This document shows positions 30,505-40,600 of a stretch of 64,000 nucleotides of DNA, one piece after another. Position 1 is the stretch's first letter. Every line of letters starts with the position of its first letter. The translations under genes and the position numbers were made by a program. The DNA comes from Prorocentrum cordatum (lineage: Eukaryota; Sar; Dinophyceae; Prorocentrales; Prorocentraceae): positions 5,001 through 69,000 of the forward strand of contig CAUYUJ010003982.1 of the NCBI GenBank assembly GCA_963575745.1, read 5' to 3'. The notes beneath the pieces are model-generated. The model made no database searches, was not told the origin of the DNA, and saw only the letters and a list, made by a program, of their open reading frames with translations.

Positions 30505-30620
30505 TTCCATAATTGAACACGGGTTTGCATAATTGAACACGGGTTTCCATAATTGCCAACACGAGTTCCCATAATTGCCAACACGGGTTTCCATATTTGC
30601 CAACATGGGTTTCCATAATT
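30505..30620. repeat. 20-22-bp tandem repeat GGGTTTCCATAATTG
   Basis: Five units of GGGTTTCCATAATTGAACAC / ..GCCAACAC. The inverse of this unit (GGCAATTATAGAAACCCGTG) begins immediately right of the gap at 30,845. Confidence 0.85.
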
Positions 30621-30626
30621 TTTTAC

Positions 30627-30740
30627 GCTTCGCGTATCCCCACCAGCCCATCTCACAGAAGCAACTCTTGCGAAGCATGCCGACAGTAGTGTTTTTCAGG
30701 CGTGTTTCCGCTTGGCCCCGCATATCTCCCCTGTTATTCC
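30627..30740 (+). repeat. Composite repeat T, third copy, cut by the gap
   Basis: CTTCGCGTATCCCCACCAGC and GAAGCATGCCGACAGT as at 5,438 and 29,415; it stops at the assembly gap. Confidence 0.8.
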
Positions 30741-30840
30741 NNNNNNNNNNNNNNNNNNNNNNNNNNNNNNNNNNNNNNNNNNNNNNNNNNNNNNNNNNNN
30801 NNNNNNNNNNNNNNNNNNNNNNNNNNNNNNNNNNNNNNNN
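30741..30840. other. Assembly gap (100 N)
   Basis: Exactly 100 N, the usual placeholder for a scaffold join of unknown size. The distance between the two sides is therefore unknown. Confidence 0.98.
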
Positions 30841-30899
30841 GGAGTGGCAATTATAGAAACCCGTGCTCAGGACTCAAGGGGTTCAGGGTTCTTTATCCC

Positions 30900-31690
30900 C
30901 ATACCCATTGCTTCCTTTCACTCACCACCTACATTTCTAAACTTATCTCTTACACTACGTCCTCTATCCAATGTTTTGGGCGGTCGCTCTCGTTCGCGCG
31001 CACGTGCGAAGACACGACGGATTCTGCCGATGGCATGGCTAGCCCAAGTCCCATGGGGAAATATTGGAAATGCAGCCGCCGTGGGATGGGCGTGGGCGTC
31101 AGGTGCGTCCTCGCGGTCGTATGCTGCGGCAGCGTCGATGCCTACGAGTGCAAGCAGGCCACTGTGCATGCGACCATGGTGTGCAGCGGATACCACCCAA
31201 ATATTATAATCTTCCAGGGCTGGGATCAATGCTACTGCGATGGAGGCGGGGCTATTCATCGGCACGTTGGTGACCGCAGTGGGATTCTTGACATACACGA
31301 TTTGTTCGCAGAATGTGCCGGGTCACGATGCCCACGGGGATCCTTTTTTTCCAGGCTGGGCAGAACCCACAGACCAGAGCACGAATCGCAACAGTCATGT
31401 ACATCGAACAGCACGGGCAGCCCGGACTACGTGTCATGGCTGCCCGGCCGAACCTCTCGGAGACGGACTTATTATACCATTTGGTGGGGTGCGAACGGGC
31501 GGTTCGACCACCTCCAGGGCTCCCACCACGCGCATGATGCACCCGGATGGCGACCTGTACGGCCGTCCCGAAGGCACCTCCGACGGGGGCCTGCCTGCAC
31601 GACAGCTTGGATAGCACTTACAACCAAGCCCAAGGCGATCGGGAAATGTGCCGGCGCTGCGGGTACGACGACGGATCCGAAATAAAATCG
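30900..31690 (+). other. Coding-like tract upstream of LINE-A, unassigned
   Basis: Coding-like pieces in changing frames: GKYWKCSRRGMGVGVRCVLA, then a hydrophobic stretch (AGLFIGTLVTAVGFLTYTIC, 31,247-31,310), then RARIATVMYIEQHGQPGLRV (31,370-31,430). They could be the 5' part of the LINE or a separate decayed gene. No family recognised. Confidence 0.3.
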
Positions 31691-31901
31691 GTGATTTATA
31701 TATGTAGCGTTTATTGCGTAAACCCGTTTGGCATTGCGCACGGCGATGCGATTACTACTATTACGAGGGTCTGGGGGGGGACTTTTATTGGTGGTTCTCG
31801 GTACATGACTACGTCAGTAACTCTGACGACAATACAACCATGCTGTCCCATTTCGGTAAGTACTCCGGTGCGGGGGACGAAATCTATAAGTCCACACATA
31901 A

Positions 31902-33260
31902 TTGCATTTACGCCCTCTCCCGCCCTCATTCCCCCGTTCCCCCCGCCCTTCCCCGAGACGGAAACAGACAGCAGTTCTCCGAAGGTCTCCTGTAGCAGAA
32001 GCAATGCAATATCTTTTGATGCTTGTTGGAATTCCCATAGATATCTCAGAGATTTGGGATACTTGGTTGTGGTTCCTGCGGACCCGGGCGCATCCTTATA
32101 CCAATCGAATCCAAGACCTATTGGTTGGCGAAATTCCGACTCCAGCTCCCGACTTTATTCCTCCGCCCGCCCCTCTGTCCCCCGAGCCGGAGTCTGACGA
32201 AAGGTCCCAAATGAGTCTCCGTAACAGAGGCAATGAGATCTCCCGCGACATCCATGCTAGCGATTGCAAGCCCAATAGGAAAAGGCTTCACGACGACTTC
32301 CACAATAAATCCGACCGACGCCCGAACACACAAGTTCCGACGAATTTGAGGTCGAAGGGCGCTGCCCGCGTTTGTGCCGGCAACACGACCATCCACCTCA
32401 GCTCCGACGAGAATTTCATGTACGGTGTTAGTGACGCCCACGGTGGCACTTACGACAGCACCATATCGACCACTCCGGCGGTATACGATTGGTGGGTATA
32501 CGACGTCCCGACGACATTACCGATTTTCGGTTACCGGGTGTTTTACGTCTACGATGAGCATGATAACTTACGCTGTGTGTGCAAACGCATGAGAATCAAT
32601 ACCACGATGCCATTACACAGGACAAGACACGACGTAACTCGGTCGAAATATGATGCTGCACGTATTCGGTATGCATTCGTACTTGAATTACCATGTAGAT
32701 GTTCACCATTATGGGGACAACGGATTGGGGAAGCTCGGAACCCAGGACCTGTGTTACGACAACTGATATCGAAGACACTGTTATTGGGACACATCTTGCC
32801 CTACGCATATTCGCCGTGCAACGGTATTCGTATTGGGGAAGCTGCACACCCGGGACCATCTCAGGAAGAAACTATGGCGGCCTTGCGAGTGCTCGGACTT
32901 TCAGCGCCTTCGGAATCGAACAAGGGAAGAGTTTCTGGGAAGATGCACGGACCATACGTAGGGCCTCCGACGACACCGGTACGATACCAACCACGACAAC
33001 GACAACCACTACAACAACAACGACCACCTACTACGGTTCCATCCGGTGCGCCCCCTGCCCCAGCCGTTGTCAATCCAACGCCGTACCCTTTCGTATATCC
33101 CATTCCCATTCCCATCCCCTTCCCCTTCTACCCTCCAGCCGCCCATGTTGCGCCACCGATCCTGAATCCAACACCGATCCAGACGTTCAATGCGTCTTCA
33201 AATGCCAAATGCCGAGGACAGGTTATCGGAGCCGCTGTCACCAGGCAGGGCCGAATATGA
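31902..33260 (+). CDS. LINE-A ORF1-like protein with two RIGEA..PGP motifs
   Basis: An uninterrupted 452-codon frame. The N-terminal half is basic and Pro/Ser-rich; the middle has a Tyr/Trp-rich part (VYDWWVYDVPTTLPIFGYRV). Then RIGEARNPGP (32,721-32,750) and RIGEAAHPGP (32,829-32,858) lie 36 residues apart. The C-terminal part is Pro/Gln-rich (PYPFVYPIPIPIPFPFYPP). The position upstream of the polymerase suggests an ORF1 / nucleic-acid-binding role, but no RRM or zinc knuckle is seen. A second copy of a roughly 230-bp segment (31,960-32,030 compared with 32,190-32,250) indicates an internal duplication. The ORF overlaps the next frame by about 70 bp. The start codon is the first in frame and uncertain. 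Confidence 0.55.
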   Translation: MHLRPLPPSFPRSPRPSPRRKQTAVLRRSPVAEAMQYLLMLVGIPIDISEIWDTWLWFLRTRAHPYTNRIQDLLVGEIPTPAPDFIPPPAPLSPEPESDERSQMSLRNRGNEISRDIHASDCKPNRKRLHDDFHNKSDRRPNTQVPTNLRSKGAARVCAGNTTIHLSSDENFMYGVSDAHGGTYDSTISTTPAVYDWWVYDVPTTLPIFGYRVFYVYDEHDNLRCVCKRMRINTTMPLHRTRHDVTRSKYDAARIRYAFVLELPCRCSPLWGQRIGEARNPGPVLRQLISKTLLLGHILPYAYSPCNGIRIGEAAHPGPSQEETMAALRVLGLSAPSESNKGRVSGKMHGPYVGPPTTPVRYQPRQRQPLQQQRPPTTVPSGAPPAPAVVNPTPYPFVYPIPIPIPFPFYPPAAHVAPPILNPTPIQTFNASSNAKCRGQVIGAAVTRQGRI

Positions 33261-33900
33261 ACTTCCACTCGTATCTCAGACCCTGGTCCAAGACCTTGGA
33301 CCCGCCATAAGGCCAGAAGGGGTTAACCTTGCATCTGCAGCCCCTCCTATACCACCAACTGGAGATAGCGAGGACTTCAACACCCCATGTTCTACGCCTC
33401 GGAATCTGTCTGGCCCCCTTCCCCCATATGCCACCAGCATGAACGCACCACACCCCCAAGCTTATGCTGACTCTTTGTGCCCACCGGCTCACGCAGACTT
33501 CCTTACGCCTCCCACGCCAGCTAATTGGACACCACATCAGTTTGTACCTCCTGCTGCCCCCGTTCCTCCCAACCCCCACGAACCCATGACGAATCCAACT
33601 CATGCAGACCAACATTTGTACTCACCACCAAACTGCGCCGACTCCCCCACTCTCCCCACTCCACCTTGTCTACCCCGACACCTACCCATTCCACCTGAGC
33701 TTCCCGCTCGCTTTCCGGCTCACCCTCCCAATTCACATCGTGGTTTGATGCGGGAGTTCGTTGAGGACGCCATGCGATCATTTGGAATCTCAAGGTGTGA
33801 CGGCGAAGTATCTGCTACGCAAGATCAAGAAAGATCTCCGACTCTTGTTACGGGATGGCCAACCCCACCAGGCAGCCCAGCTCGGACGGAGGAACCATGA
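33190..33900 (+). CDS. LINE-A second, proline-rich reading frame
   Basis: A 236-codon frame overlapping the end of the previous one. It is rich in Pro, Thr and His (repeating PPTP, PPNPHEP and LPTPP motifs) with a C-terminal REFVEDAMRSFGISRCDGEV. It may be the natural continuation of ORF1 after a single frameshift in the 33,190-33,260 overlap. Disordered linker-like; no enzymatic motif. A further piece in another frame (33,761-34,162) leads to the pol region. Confidence 0.45.
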   Translation: MRLQMPNAEDRLSEPLSPGRAEYELPLVSQTLVQDLGPAIRPEGVNLASAAPPIPPTGDSEDFNTPCSTPRNLSGPLPPYATSMNAPHPQAYADSLCPPAHADFLTPPTPANWTPHQFVPPAAPVPPNPHEPMTNPTHADQHLYSPPNCADSPTLPTPPCLPRHLPIPPELPARFPAHPPNSHRGLMREFVEDAMRSFGISRCDGEVSATQDQERSPTLVTGWPTPPGSPARTEEP

Positions 33901-34246
33901 CCGGGCGATTCAAGTATTCCTCCAGGTCTGGAAAGTCCACTTGCGTGCGACGTTGGGGCCAGGAACGAACTCGACGAAGATGACCACAACATTGACGACG
34001 TTCTTGCGGCTGAGCGCTTACCGGAACCGTCTGGTATTCCACATCCCATTCAACCCCTTCCTCATCACGATCCCGCCCCACACGGTTGCCCCGCACAGAC
34101 GGCACGAGATGCAGAAGGGGAACGGCAAGACATTCAAAAACCCCATCCGCCTGAGGATCTAGCACCAGGACAATCCATCCGCGGAGCAGTATAGATCTTA
34201 ATGGAAAAAACTAGACAATATCCCGATCGGCACATCACCAGCCGAT

Positions 34247-35518
34247 GTGCGGGTCCGTATCCGACAATACCGCTGGTCTTTCTTCAATGTGACACTGATG
34301 TGGGCTGCAGCGCGGGAAGACGAGCTTCCACCGATGCTCGATTGGATATGTCAGGCACTTTATGTGTATGGGACGGACATACAAGGGATGCATGGATTGA
34401 TTTCCCGGGAAACTACTCGTAACGCATTCCGGGGGTTGCGACAAGCATTTCGAAATTTCGGCATACACGATGTGCAAGGTTTATCACGGTGGTTGCAAGC
34501 TGAGGGATATGGGAACGTGCAGCCAGGAGGGTACATATCGCCAGAAGCACAAGACTACATATTGGATCGGGGAGCTACGACGGTGGGTACGGTATCTGAT
34601 TTAGAATTGGCGTACGTGGGTGTGGGTGAAAACATGCATTTCAAACAACATCTTCGTTTTTTCTTATTTCAACGGCTGTACAATCGGGTGGTTGTCCGGT
34701 CTGAATCGGGGCCTGCACGAGGGCAACCAAGCGATGACGGGCCACAAGGGGTTCATAGTAATCAAAATGGTGATTTTCTCACGCAGCTCCCAGGTGGAGT
34801 CCGACGGCTTCCAAACGGTTGGAGACATCTCATAGCGGTTGATCTTCAAATTGAAATCGATACCCACATTCGTACCGTAAAGGCTGTGCCACGATGCATT
34901 CGGGAGCAATACTTATGAATATTCACACAATGTTTGGCCACAGTAGCTGGTATCACAATTGGGTGGATGCAGTCACGAAGCTCAGAAGGAGATTGTATTT
35001 TGGCGTGGAGCTTACTGATTCTTCTTCCACGTATGCTTCTCCAACACACGTCGAACGGGGGGGATGCGGGAGCACGCGAACTCAAAACCATAATCGCTAT
35101 GTTTGATCGGGGTGAGTGGAACGTTCTCCTGGCCTCAGCACACCGGCAACATGAGCAACAAGAGAACCGACACCGACGCCGACGACAACGCGAACATAAC
35201 GATAAGGAACAACTTGATCGTCTATTGCAGCACGCTTCGCAACTTGCTGAAATTGGGGAACTCAGCCACGCCGCTCGGAGTCTGACTTCTCCAGGGGTGG
35301 CTCCAGGAACGACATCGACGTTGAATCAACTTCAAGATCCACGCCTCCGCCCAGCAGAGCCAGCCGAACCTTTACCTGTCGGCCTCCAAGGCTTCCAACC
35401 ACAACAACCTGTTCAACTGGATCGGAATATATTCGCGACCGTCCTCCGGACATCCCGGAGAGGCTTGAGCGCCGGTTTATGGGGGGTACGGTACGAATAT
35501 TACAAGTTATGTTTGTAA
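34247..35518 (+). pseudogene. LINE-A pol, region upstream of reverse transcriptase
   Basis: One frame interrupted by TGA at 34,916 and TAA at 35,516. It carries REDELPPMLDWICQALYVYG, then GWRHLIAVDLQIEIDTHIRT, CILAWSLLILLPRMLLQHTS, IGELSHAARSLTSPGVAPGT, and ends FATVLRTSRRGLSAGLWGVR. The latter corresponds to the R.gs..G.sG.r.eh motif found just before the reverse-transcriptase palm in dinoflagellate LINEs. The same order is in copy B from about 29,230 downward. No Zn finger or apurinic endonuclease was recognised in this part. Confidence 0.75.
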
Positions 35519-36292
35519 TATACAACAGCATTGGAAGTTTTAGGTGATGTAGCAGAGCATGTTGCACAAGCAAACTTACCATTTTGCGTTGCTAATGCGT
35601 TGCGGATTTCTTCTCTCACAACGTTAAACAAAACAGAGAATAAAATGCGGGGGATTGCAGCTGGGGATACTTTGCGGCGGCTAGTTTCCAAAGCGTTGGC
35701 CAGACAATTCCAGGACGCTCTCCGGCAGACGGTGGAACCGCACAATTTCGACATCGCCGATCGTAGCGGCACAGACGCGGCGATCCATTTACTCCAGTAC
35801 CTGACTGACGCGTACCCTGACAAGGTGATTTTAAGTATCGACGGAGTCGGAGCATTTGATCACGTCAGTAGGGCGCGAATGTTCGAGCAGTTGATGGCCG
35901 TCCCTAGTCTGCACGGGTTGGTTCAATTTGTTCGCCAATGGTACGAAGAAGAGACGCAGTTTCGTTGGATCGACGACAAGGGGTGTACGCACACAATATT
36001 GCAGGGCGACGGTGGTGAGCAAGGATATGCCCTCATGCCAGCCTTATTTTGTCTAGCTCTGCACCCTGCCCTTTGCGACGTCCACGCCAGGCTACCAGCA
36101 GGAGCAGAGATTGTGGCGTATTTGGACGATAATTATCTTGCTTACGATCCAACAGACGTCCCATTCATCTTGCAGTTGGTACAGGCTACATTCGAATCGA
36201 TGTACATGTTGGGAAACTTGCCGTATGGGGCAATAACTCAATCCCTTGCCCCCCAGACCTGGCGGAAATTGGCCTACAGCGTGGAAATCTGA
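35519..36292 (+). pseudogene. LINE-A reverse transcriptase core
   Basis: A continuous frame after the TAA: LRISSLTTLNKTENKMRGIA, DTLRRLVSKALARQFQDALR, DRSGTDAAIHLLQYLTDAYP, VILSIDGVGAFDHVSRARMF (catalytic Asp), GDGGEQGYALMPALFCLALH (the GxxQG-type block as GGEQG) and EIVAYLDDNYLAYDPTDVPF with the catalytic DD pair at 36,124-36,129. All palm residues are present. The frame then ends and the element continues in another frame at 36,246 (overlap about 45 bp), so a frameshift lies around 36,250-36,290. It would copy the element's RNA into DNA at the integration site. Confidence 0.88.
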
Positions 36293-37863
36293 CGCACCAA
36301 TGGAGGAAAGAGGTATTAAAGTTCTGGGAACACCGTTCGGTAGTGATCAATATGTTCAGGCTTTTGGCGAAACTATCGCTACGAAGAGGGCGAAGCTGCT
36401 AAACTACTTACCTAAGCTCCCCTCTTTACAAATTGCTTGGCTATTGCTCTATTACTGTGCTGTGCCCCGGCTGAACCACCTTTTACGTACATTGCCACCA
36501 GACAAGGTTCAACTACTTGCCGACGCCCACGACACCGCGATCCTGCACGCACTTCGGGAATTATTGGGGCTTCCTGAACGACGCAGTTGGGATGTGAATT
36601 TACATGGGGTTGGTTTTGATACATGGGTGTTCCAAGCACGCCTTCCGCTACGATTGGAAGGGATGGGTCTCCGGAGTTCCTACTGTACGGCCCCCGCCGC
36701 GTATTGGAGCAGTTGGGAAGATGTGATGCCGGGGATAATGTCTAAATTCCCAACTTTGGGTCGAAATATCCTATTCCATTTCAACTCAATCCGGGCTGGT
36801 GCACAACAAGGCCCTCGATGTCTGACCGCAGCAGAACATGCAGGGACACATTGTGAAACACAAGGGTGGGGAGACCGACCCAGCTGGGATGAAATCGCGG
36901 CAGGGGCGCGGCCGCCAGAACCATCTGGGATCGACATGCCGTTTCTGGGAGAATGGCAGCACGGATGGCAATTTTGGGCGTCCTCGGCATTGGAGAAATC
37001 AGCGCACATGGCTTTGCTTCGCGATCTCGCCCTCCCAAGTAGGCGAGTCAACGCAATATCGGTTGGCAAGACTAGAATCTACTCAAGCATGGGACGTTTT
37101 GCATCAGGCTGGTTACTGGTTTGCCCCACGTGTGACGGGCTTACGTTCGACACAGAGGTACTCCAATGTGCTATGCGGCGCCGGCTCGGAATTGCAGTTG
37201 CACATGACACACCTGGTCCGCACGGACATGCACTGTTGGCGAGCGTGCTCGGGGGACGTACGAATGCGCGACATACAGAATTTATCGCAGTGTAGCGGCA
37301 GATCTTGACCGAAGCAAGGAGTTTCATTCCTGACCGCAACATCGAACGGGTACTAAACACTACACATATACCAGCGCCTCAAAACGACATGCGTCGCATG
37401 GACATCATCGCGCCGTGCCTGAACGTAGCACAAGGGTTACCACTCTTTTGTGACGTAACGGTCATCTCGCCTGTGTCTGCAAATGGGATGCCGCGATCGG
37501 GAACGAGCAACTACGGAGGGCGTTTGCTGGAACATGCCGAGAGCAGCAACAACGACACTTACCATGAAGTGGTGAGCAGTGGCTTAGGTTCTCTGCAATG
37601 CTTAGGTGCTGAAGTGTATGGGCGGTTCGGCAAGCAGGCTACGAACCTCCTCCCACTTCTAGCTCGAGAACGCACCCGAGGAGCAGACCCAACAATCCGG
37701 CGTGGATTAGCGTTGGGTCTTCTCCACCGGTCACCGGTGGGCTGGGCTTGTAGGTGTAGCAATTCGAAGATCAGTGGCGCGTTCTATTCTGACTCCGGCC
37801 GCCGCACTGCCGCGCACGCAGCTCGAGCCAAATTGCCCGTTCGCTGATCTAGAAGTGCTATAG
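36246..37863 (+). pseudogene. LINE-A connection and C-terminal endonuclease-like domain
   Basis: The frame starts with PTAWKSDAPMEERGIKVLGT, then IAWLLLYYCAVPRLNHLLRT, LEGMGLRSSYCTAPAAYWSS, ASGWLLVCPTCDGLTFDTEV and RRRLGIAVAHDTPGPHGHAL, then TAG at 37,293 (Trp in copy B). It continues SFIPDRNIERVL, RRMDIIAPCLNVAQGLPLFC with DVTVISP, and LGAEVYGRFGK. Near 37,735 the frame shifts; the true end reads WAGLVGVAIRRSVARSILTP..FADLEVL-stop at 37,861, matched by copy B. The CPTC and RMD...CDVT features suggest a zinc-binding plus restriction-like endonuclease C-terminus as in early-branching LINEs. That is inference from layout. Confidence 0.75.
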
Positions 37864-37865
37864 GC

Positions 37866-37963
37866 TCCCCCCTCCTCCTCCTCCTCCTCCTCCTCCTCCT
37901 CCTCCTCCTCTTCCTCCTCCTCCTCCTCCTCCTCCTCCTCCTCCTCCTCCTCCTCCTCCTCCG
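37866..37963. repeat. (CTC)n microsatellite at the 3' end of LINE-A copy A
   Basis: An almost pure CTC run of about 95 bp starting within 10 bp of the LINE stop codon. From 37,964 to 38,520 I see nothing I can assign. Confidence 0.95.
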
Positions 37964-38524
37964 CGCTCGTGCTCTTACTGTCGCATCATGTGAGATGTTC
38001 GACACCAGATGCTGCAATGCGTGGCACGTGCAAGCGCATGCACAAGCCAACACCATTACAGACGAATATCGCGTTGAGCAAGAGAACGAGCCAAGTAAGG
38101 AGCAACCGCTTTCGCCATCGCGCTCTTGCTGGCACGATCCAAGCGCACTTCTAGCCGGGGTTTCCACGCTGCGCGAAAACGGGTGTCCCGTTCCTGCCAT
38201 GATTCTGGTTCCGTGACCCAACCCTCCCCGAGGCTAAAATCAACACATCGCCCATAACCGCTTTCTTTTTCGGCGTTTCGACATTGAACGAAGGGGGGGC
38301 TGTCTCCAGACCTCTGCTTAATGCGACTGTTTGAAACAGTGCTCCCATGGGCAAATCCTGTGGGTAGGCGGGGCCCCCGTGCTGACTCCATCCGCTTGAA
38401 GCAGGCGCCGGCAATAGCAAACATCTACTCCATGGGGGGTGGGGGCGTGCGCGGGCCCGCGCCAGTCGACAACACAACGAACATCAAAACGATCATCGTA
38501 CGAACGCTGACCGCATGTTTCTAC

Positions 38525-38610
38525 GTCGGCGGCGCAGAGGATCCTCAGGCGCGAGCAGCAGCAGATGGAAGCGCGGATTGCGATCGAACGTTGCAGAATG
38601 CACAAGGTGT
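38525..38610 (+). repeat. Dispersed ~90-bp repeat, family Q, copy 3
   Basis: GTCGGCGGCGCAGAGGATCC ... GCGATCGAACGTTGCAGAA, colinear with 1,262-1,350 and the inverse of 19,043-19,120. Confidence 0.65.
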
Positions 38611-38979
38611 ACAATACGTGCCCACTGTCAATGCAAGAATGGAAGCAAGCTGATCGCACGCGCTTGGCTTCCCGGCGCGCGGACGGCGGCGAGGCGCGCG
38701 CGCCGCTTGCGCGTGGTGGCTCTCGGGCGACGCCCCAGGCGCCTCTGCACGGCCAGGGCCCGCCGCGTGAAACGCTCCCCCCCCCCCGGGCGGGGCGCGG
38801 CCGGCTGCCAGGAGGGCGGGGTGCCCCGGGTCGCAGGGCGTGGCGGGCGGCGCGGCGCGGCCCAGGAGGGGGGGGGCCAGGGAACTTACTGAGACAAGGG
38901 GGCGGGGGCCACGAAACGGAGTTCTCTGGGCCCCGGCAGTGAGATGCCCCCCCCTGTCAACAGCACTGAAGAGTACGCC

Positions 38980-39150
38980 ACCGGCCAGGGAACACCACTG
39001 GGGGGGTACTCACCACAAGGGGGGCAACATAGGAGGGGCACACCACTGATGGGGTGCACCACTGCGGGTGTGCACCACTCGGGGGGTGCACCGCTGGGGT
39101 GGTAGGCCATTGGGGTGGTGGTAGACCACTGGGGTGGTAGACTACGGGGG
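38980..39150. repeat. CACCACTGGGGGGGT short tandem repeat
   Basis: About nine imperfect units of 15-20 bp (GCACCACTG.GGGTG / TAGACCACTGGGGTGG). From 39,150 to 40,210 there is no recognisable gene. Confidence 0.8.
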
Positions 39151-40211
39151 GGTGTCACTCTTCTCTCGGCCGCTTCCGGGGGCGGCGGCCCGCGACGAGG
39201 CAGGTGGCGATTGCTGGGAGCGGCGGGCCGCGCATCTTTTTTCGAGGGTTCGCGGGGCGCGCGCCTCGGGCTGCGCCTCGCGCCTCGGCCGAGCCTCCCA
39301 ATCTCGTCGTCCACTACAAGCGACGGTTCGCAAACATCACGATCAGATGGAGCAGGAACAGGTAGGAGAAGAACACCCGCTGGTACAACGCCTGGGCATC
39401 TGCTGGCGGCGGGGGAGGGGAAGCAGGCTTCATAGAAGGAGGCTGCTTCTTAGAAGGCGCGGGCCCTAATCTGCAGACAGGGGTGCTTCGAAGAAACCTT
39501 CCCCCCTCCCCCTGCCCCCTTCTGCGCGTGGCCGATAGCGGGAGGAGACAAGAAGGATGAATGGGAAGCGCTGGAAGCAGAGGGTCGTAAGAGGTGTGGC
39601 AAGGCGGACGATGCCGTAGCGGAGTGGAGGCCCAAGCACACACAAATACGTAAACACTGGACACAGACCCTAGGACTCCTCATACTTACTCATGCTTGCT
39701 GGACTCTCGTCGTCCCCACCACTTCCCATGTTTTCCCATTGTTTCCGGGGATCGACGATTCTTTGTGTCTCTGTGTGTATGTGTGTGTGCGTGTCCTTAA
39801 CCCTCCTGGGAGGAGATGGAACATAGATATGGCAAGAGAGAACAAGCATGGGAGCGAGTGCGGTTGTAGGGAATGCGGAAAAGGGAGGCCGAGGAATGTG
39901 CTGATGGCGGATCAGGGTGAGGGGGGGCGGATTCGGGCGGATGAGGCGTCGGGAGATGGGCGAGGAAGCGGCGGAGGAGAGAGCGAGAGAGACACTGTAC
40001 AGTTAACCCGCGTCATAAAGATGTGCAGAAATAGTGCAAGTCCTTGGAGGGCCACGTGTTAACGTTTTTCGAACGAGGTTGGCCAGCGAAAGCGGCCAAG
40101 GATGGACCGAGGAGGCAAGGATGCAAGCGTACCCTCGGCAAGGCTGCCCATCCTGACTATGCGGCTCCACTTCAACGTCACTCGCACCTTACATATAATC
40201 AGGGAAAAACG

Positions 40212-40374
40212 CATAAACATGAACTTTTGGCGCTCCGCGCGGATTTCTTGGTTTCGCGCTGGACCCCCTTCCTGGCGCGCGGAGCGCACCAGGGGCGGCG
40301 CCGGAGGCGCCGCCGGGGGGCCCAATCGCGGATCCGAGAAGTCCGCGCGGAGCGCCAAAAGTTCATGCTTATGT
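40212..40374. mobile_element. Palindromic foldback element, family P, copy 2
   Basis: CATAAACATGAACTTTTGGC plus GCTCCGCGCGGA at the left is mirrored by TCCGCGCGGAGCGCCAAAAG plus TTCATGCTTATG at the right, with one mismatch in the outer 32 bp. The centre is CCTGGCGCGCGGAGCGCACCAGG. It is the best-preserved of the three copies, hence probably the youngest. Confidence 0.85.
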
Positions 40375-40516
40375 GGCTTTTTCTTCTTCGATGCTCTGCG
40401 AGAGCAGTGCAGCCTGCTCCGCACGAGCGGTCGGTCCCTCCGCAAAGGAGTCTTGGCCGGCGCCGCAGCGGGGGACGCGGTCGGTGCCGCCGCGGGGTGA
40501 GCGGGGAGGATGGGGA

Positions 40517-40600
40517 GGTCCTCCTCCTCCTCCTCCTCCTCCTCCTCCTCCTCCTCCTCTGCCTCCTCCTCCTCCTCCTCCTCCTCCTCCTCCTCCTACC
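40517..40600. repeat. (CTC)n microsatellite
   Basis: CTC run of about 80 bp with one GC interruption. Confidence 0.95.

Larger units (their letters stand above)
31902..37863 (+). mobile_element. LINE-A, copy A (longest copy)
   Basis: About 6 kb of near-continuous coding sequence in one direction: an ORF1-like region (31,902-33,900), then an upstream pol region, reverse transcriptase, connection and C-terminal endonuclease-like domain (34,247-37,863). Visible damage is limited to about three in-frame stops (34,916, 35,516, 37,293) and three or four frameshifts. Two further copies (B, C) allow the lesions to be recognised. The coding end (TAG at 37,861) lies only a few bases before a (CTC)n microsatellite, leaving almost no 3' UTR. 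The 5' end is uncertain and may reach left to the gap. This is a non-LTR retrotransposon of the dinoflagellate LINE type, without LTRs or integrase. Confidence 0.85.

Noticed and set aside
32721-32750. 2A-type ribosome-skipping peptide
   Set aside because: NPGP is present, but the required D-(V/I)-E-x spacing before it is not; kept only as a finding about the motif.
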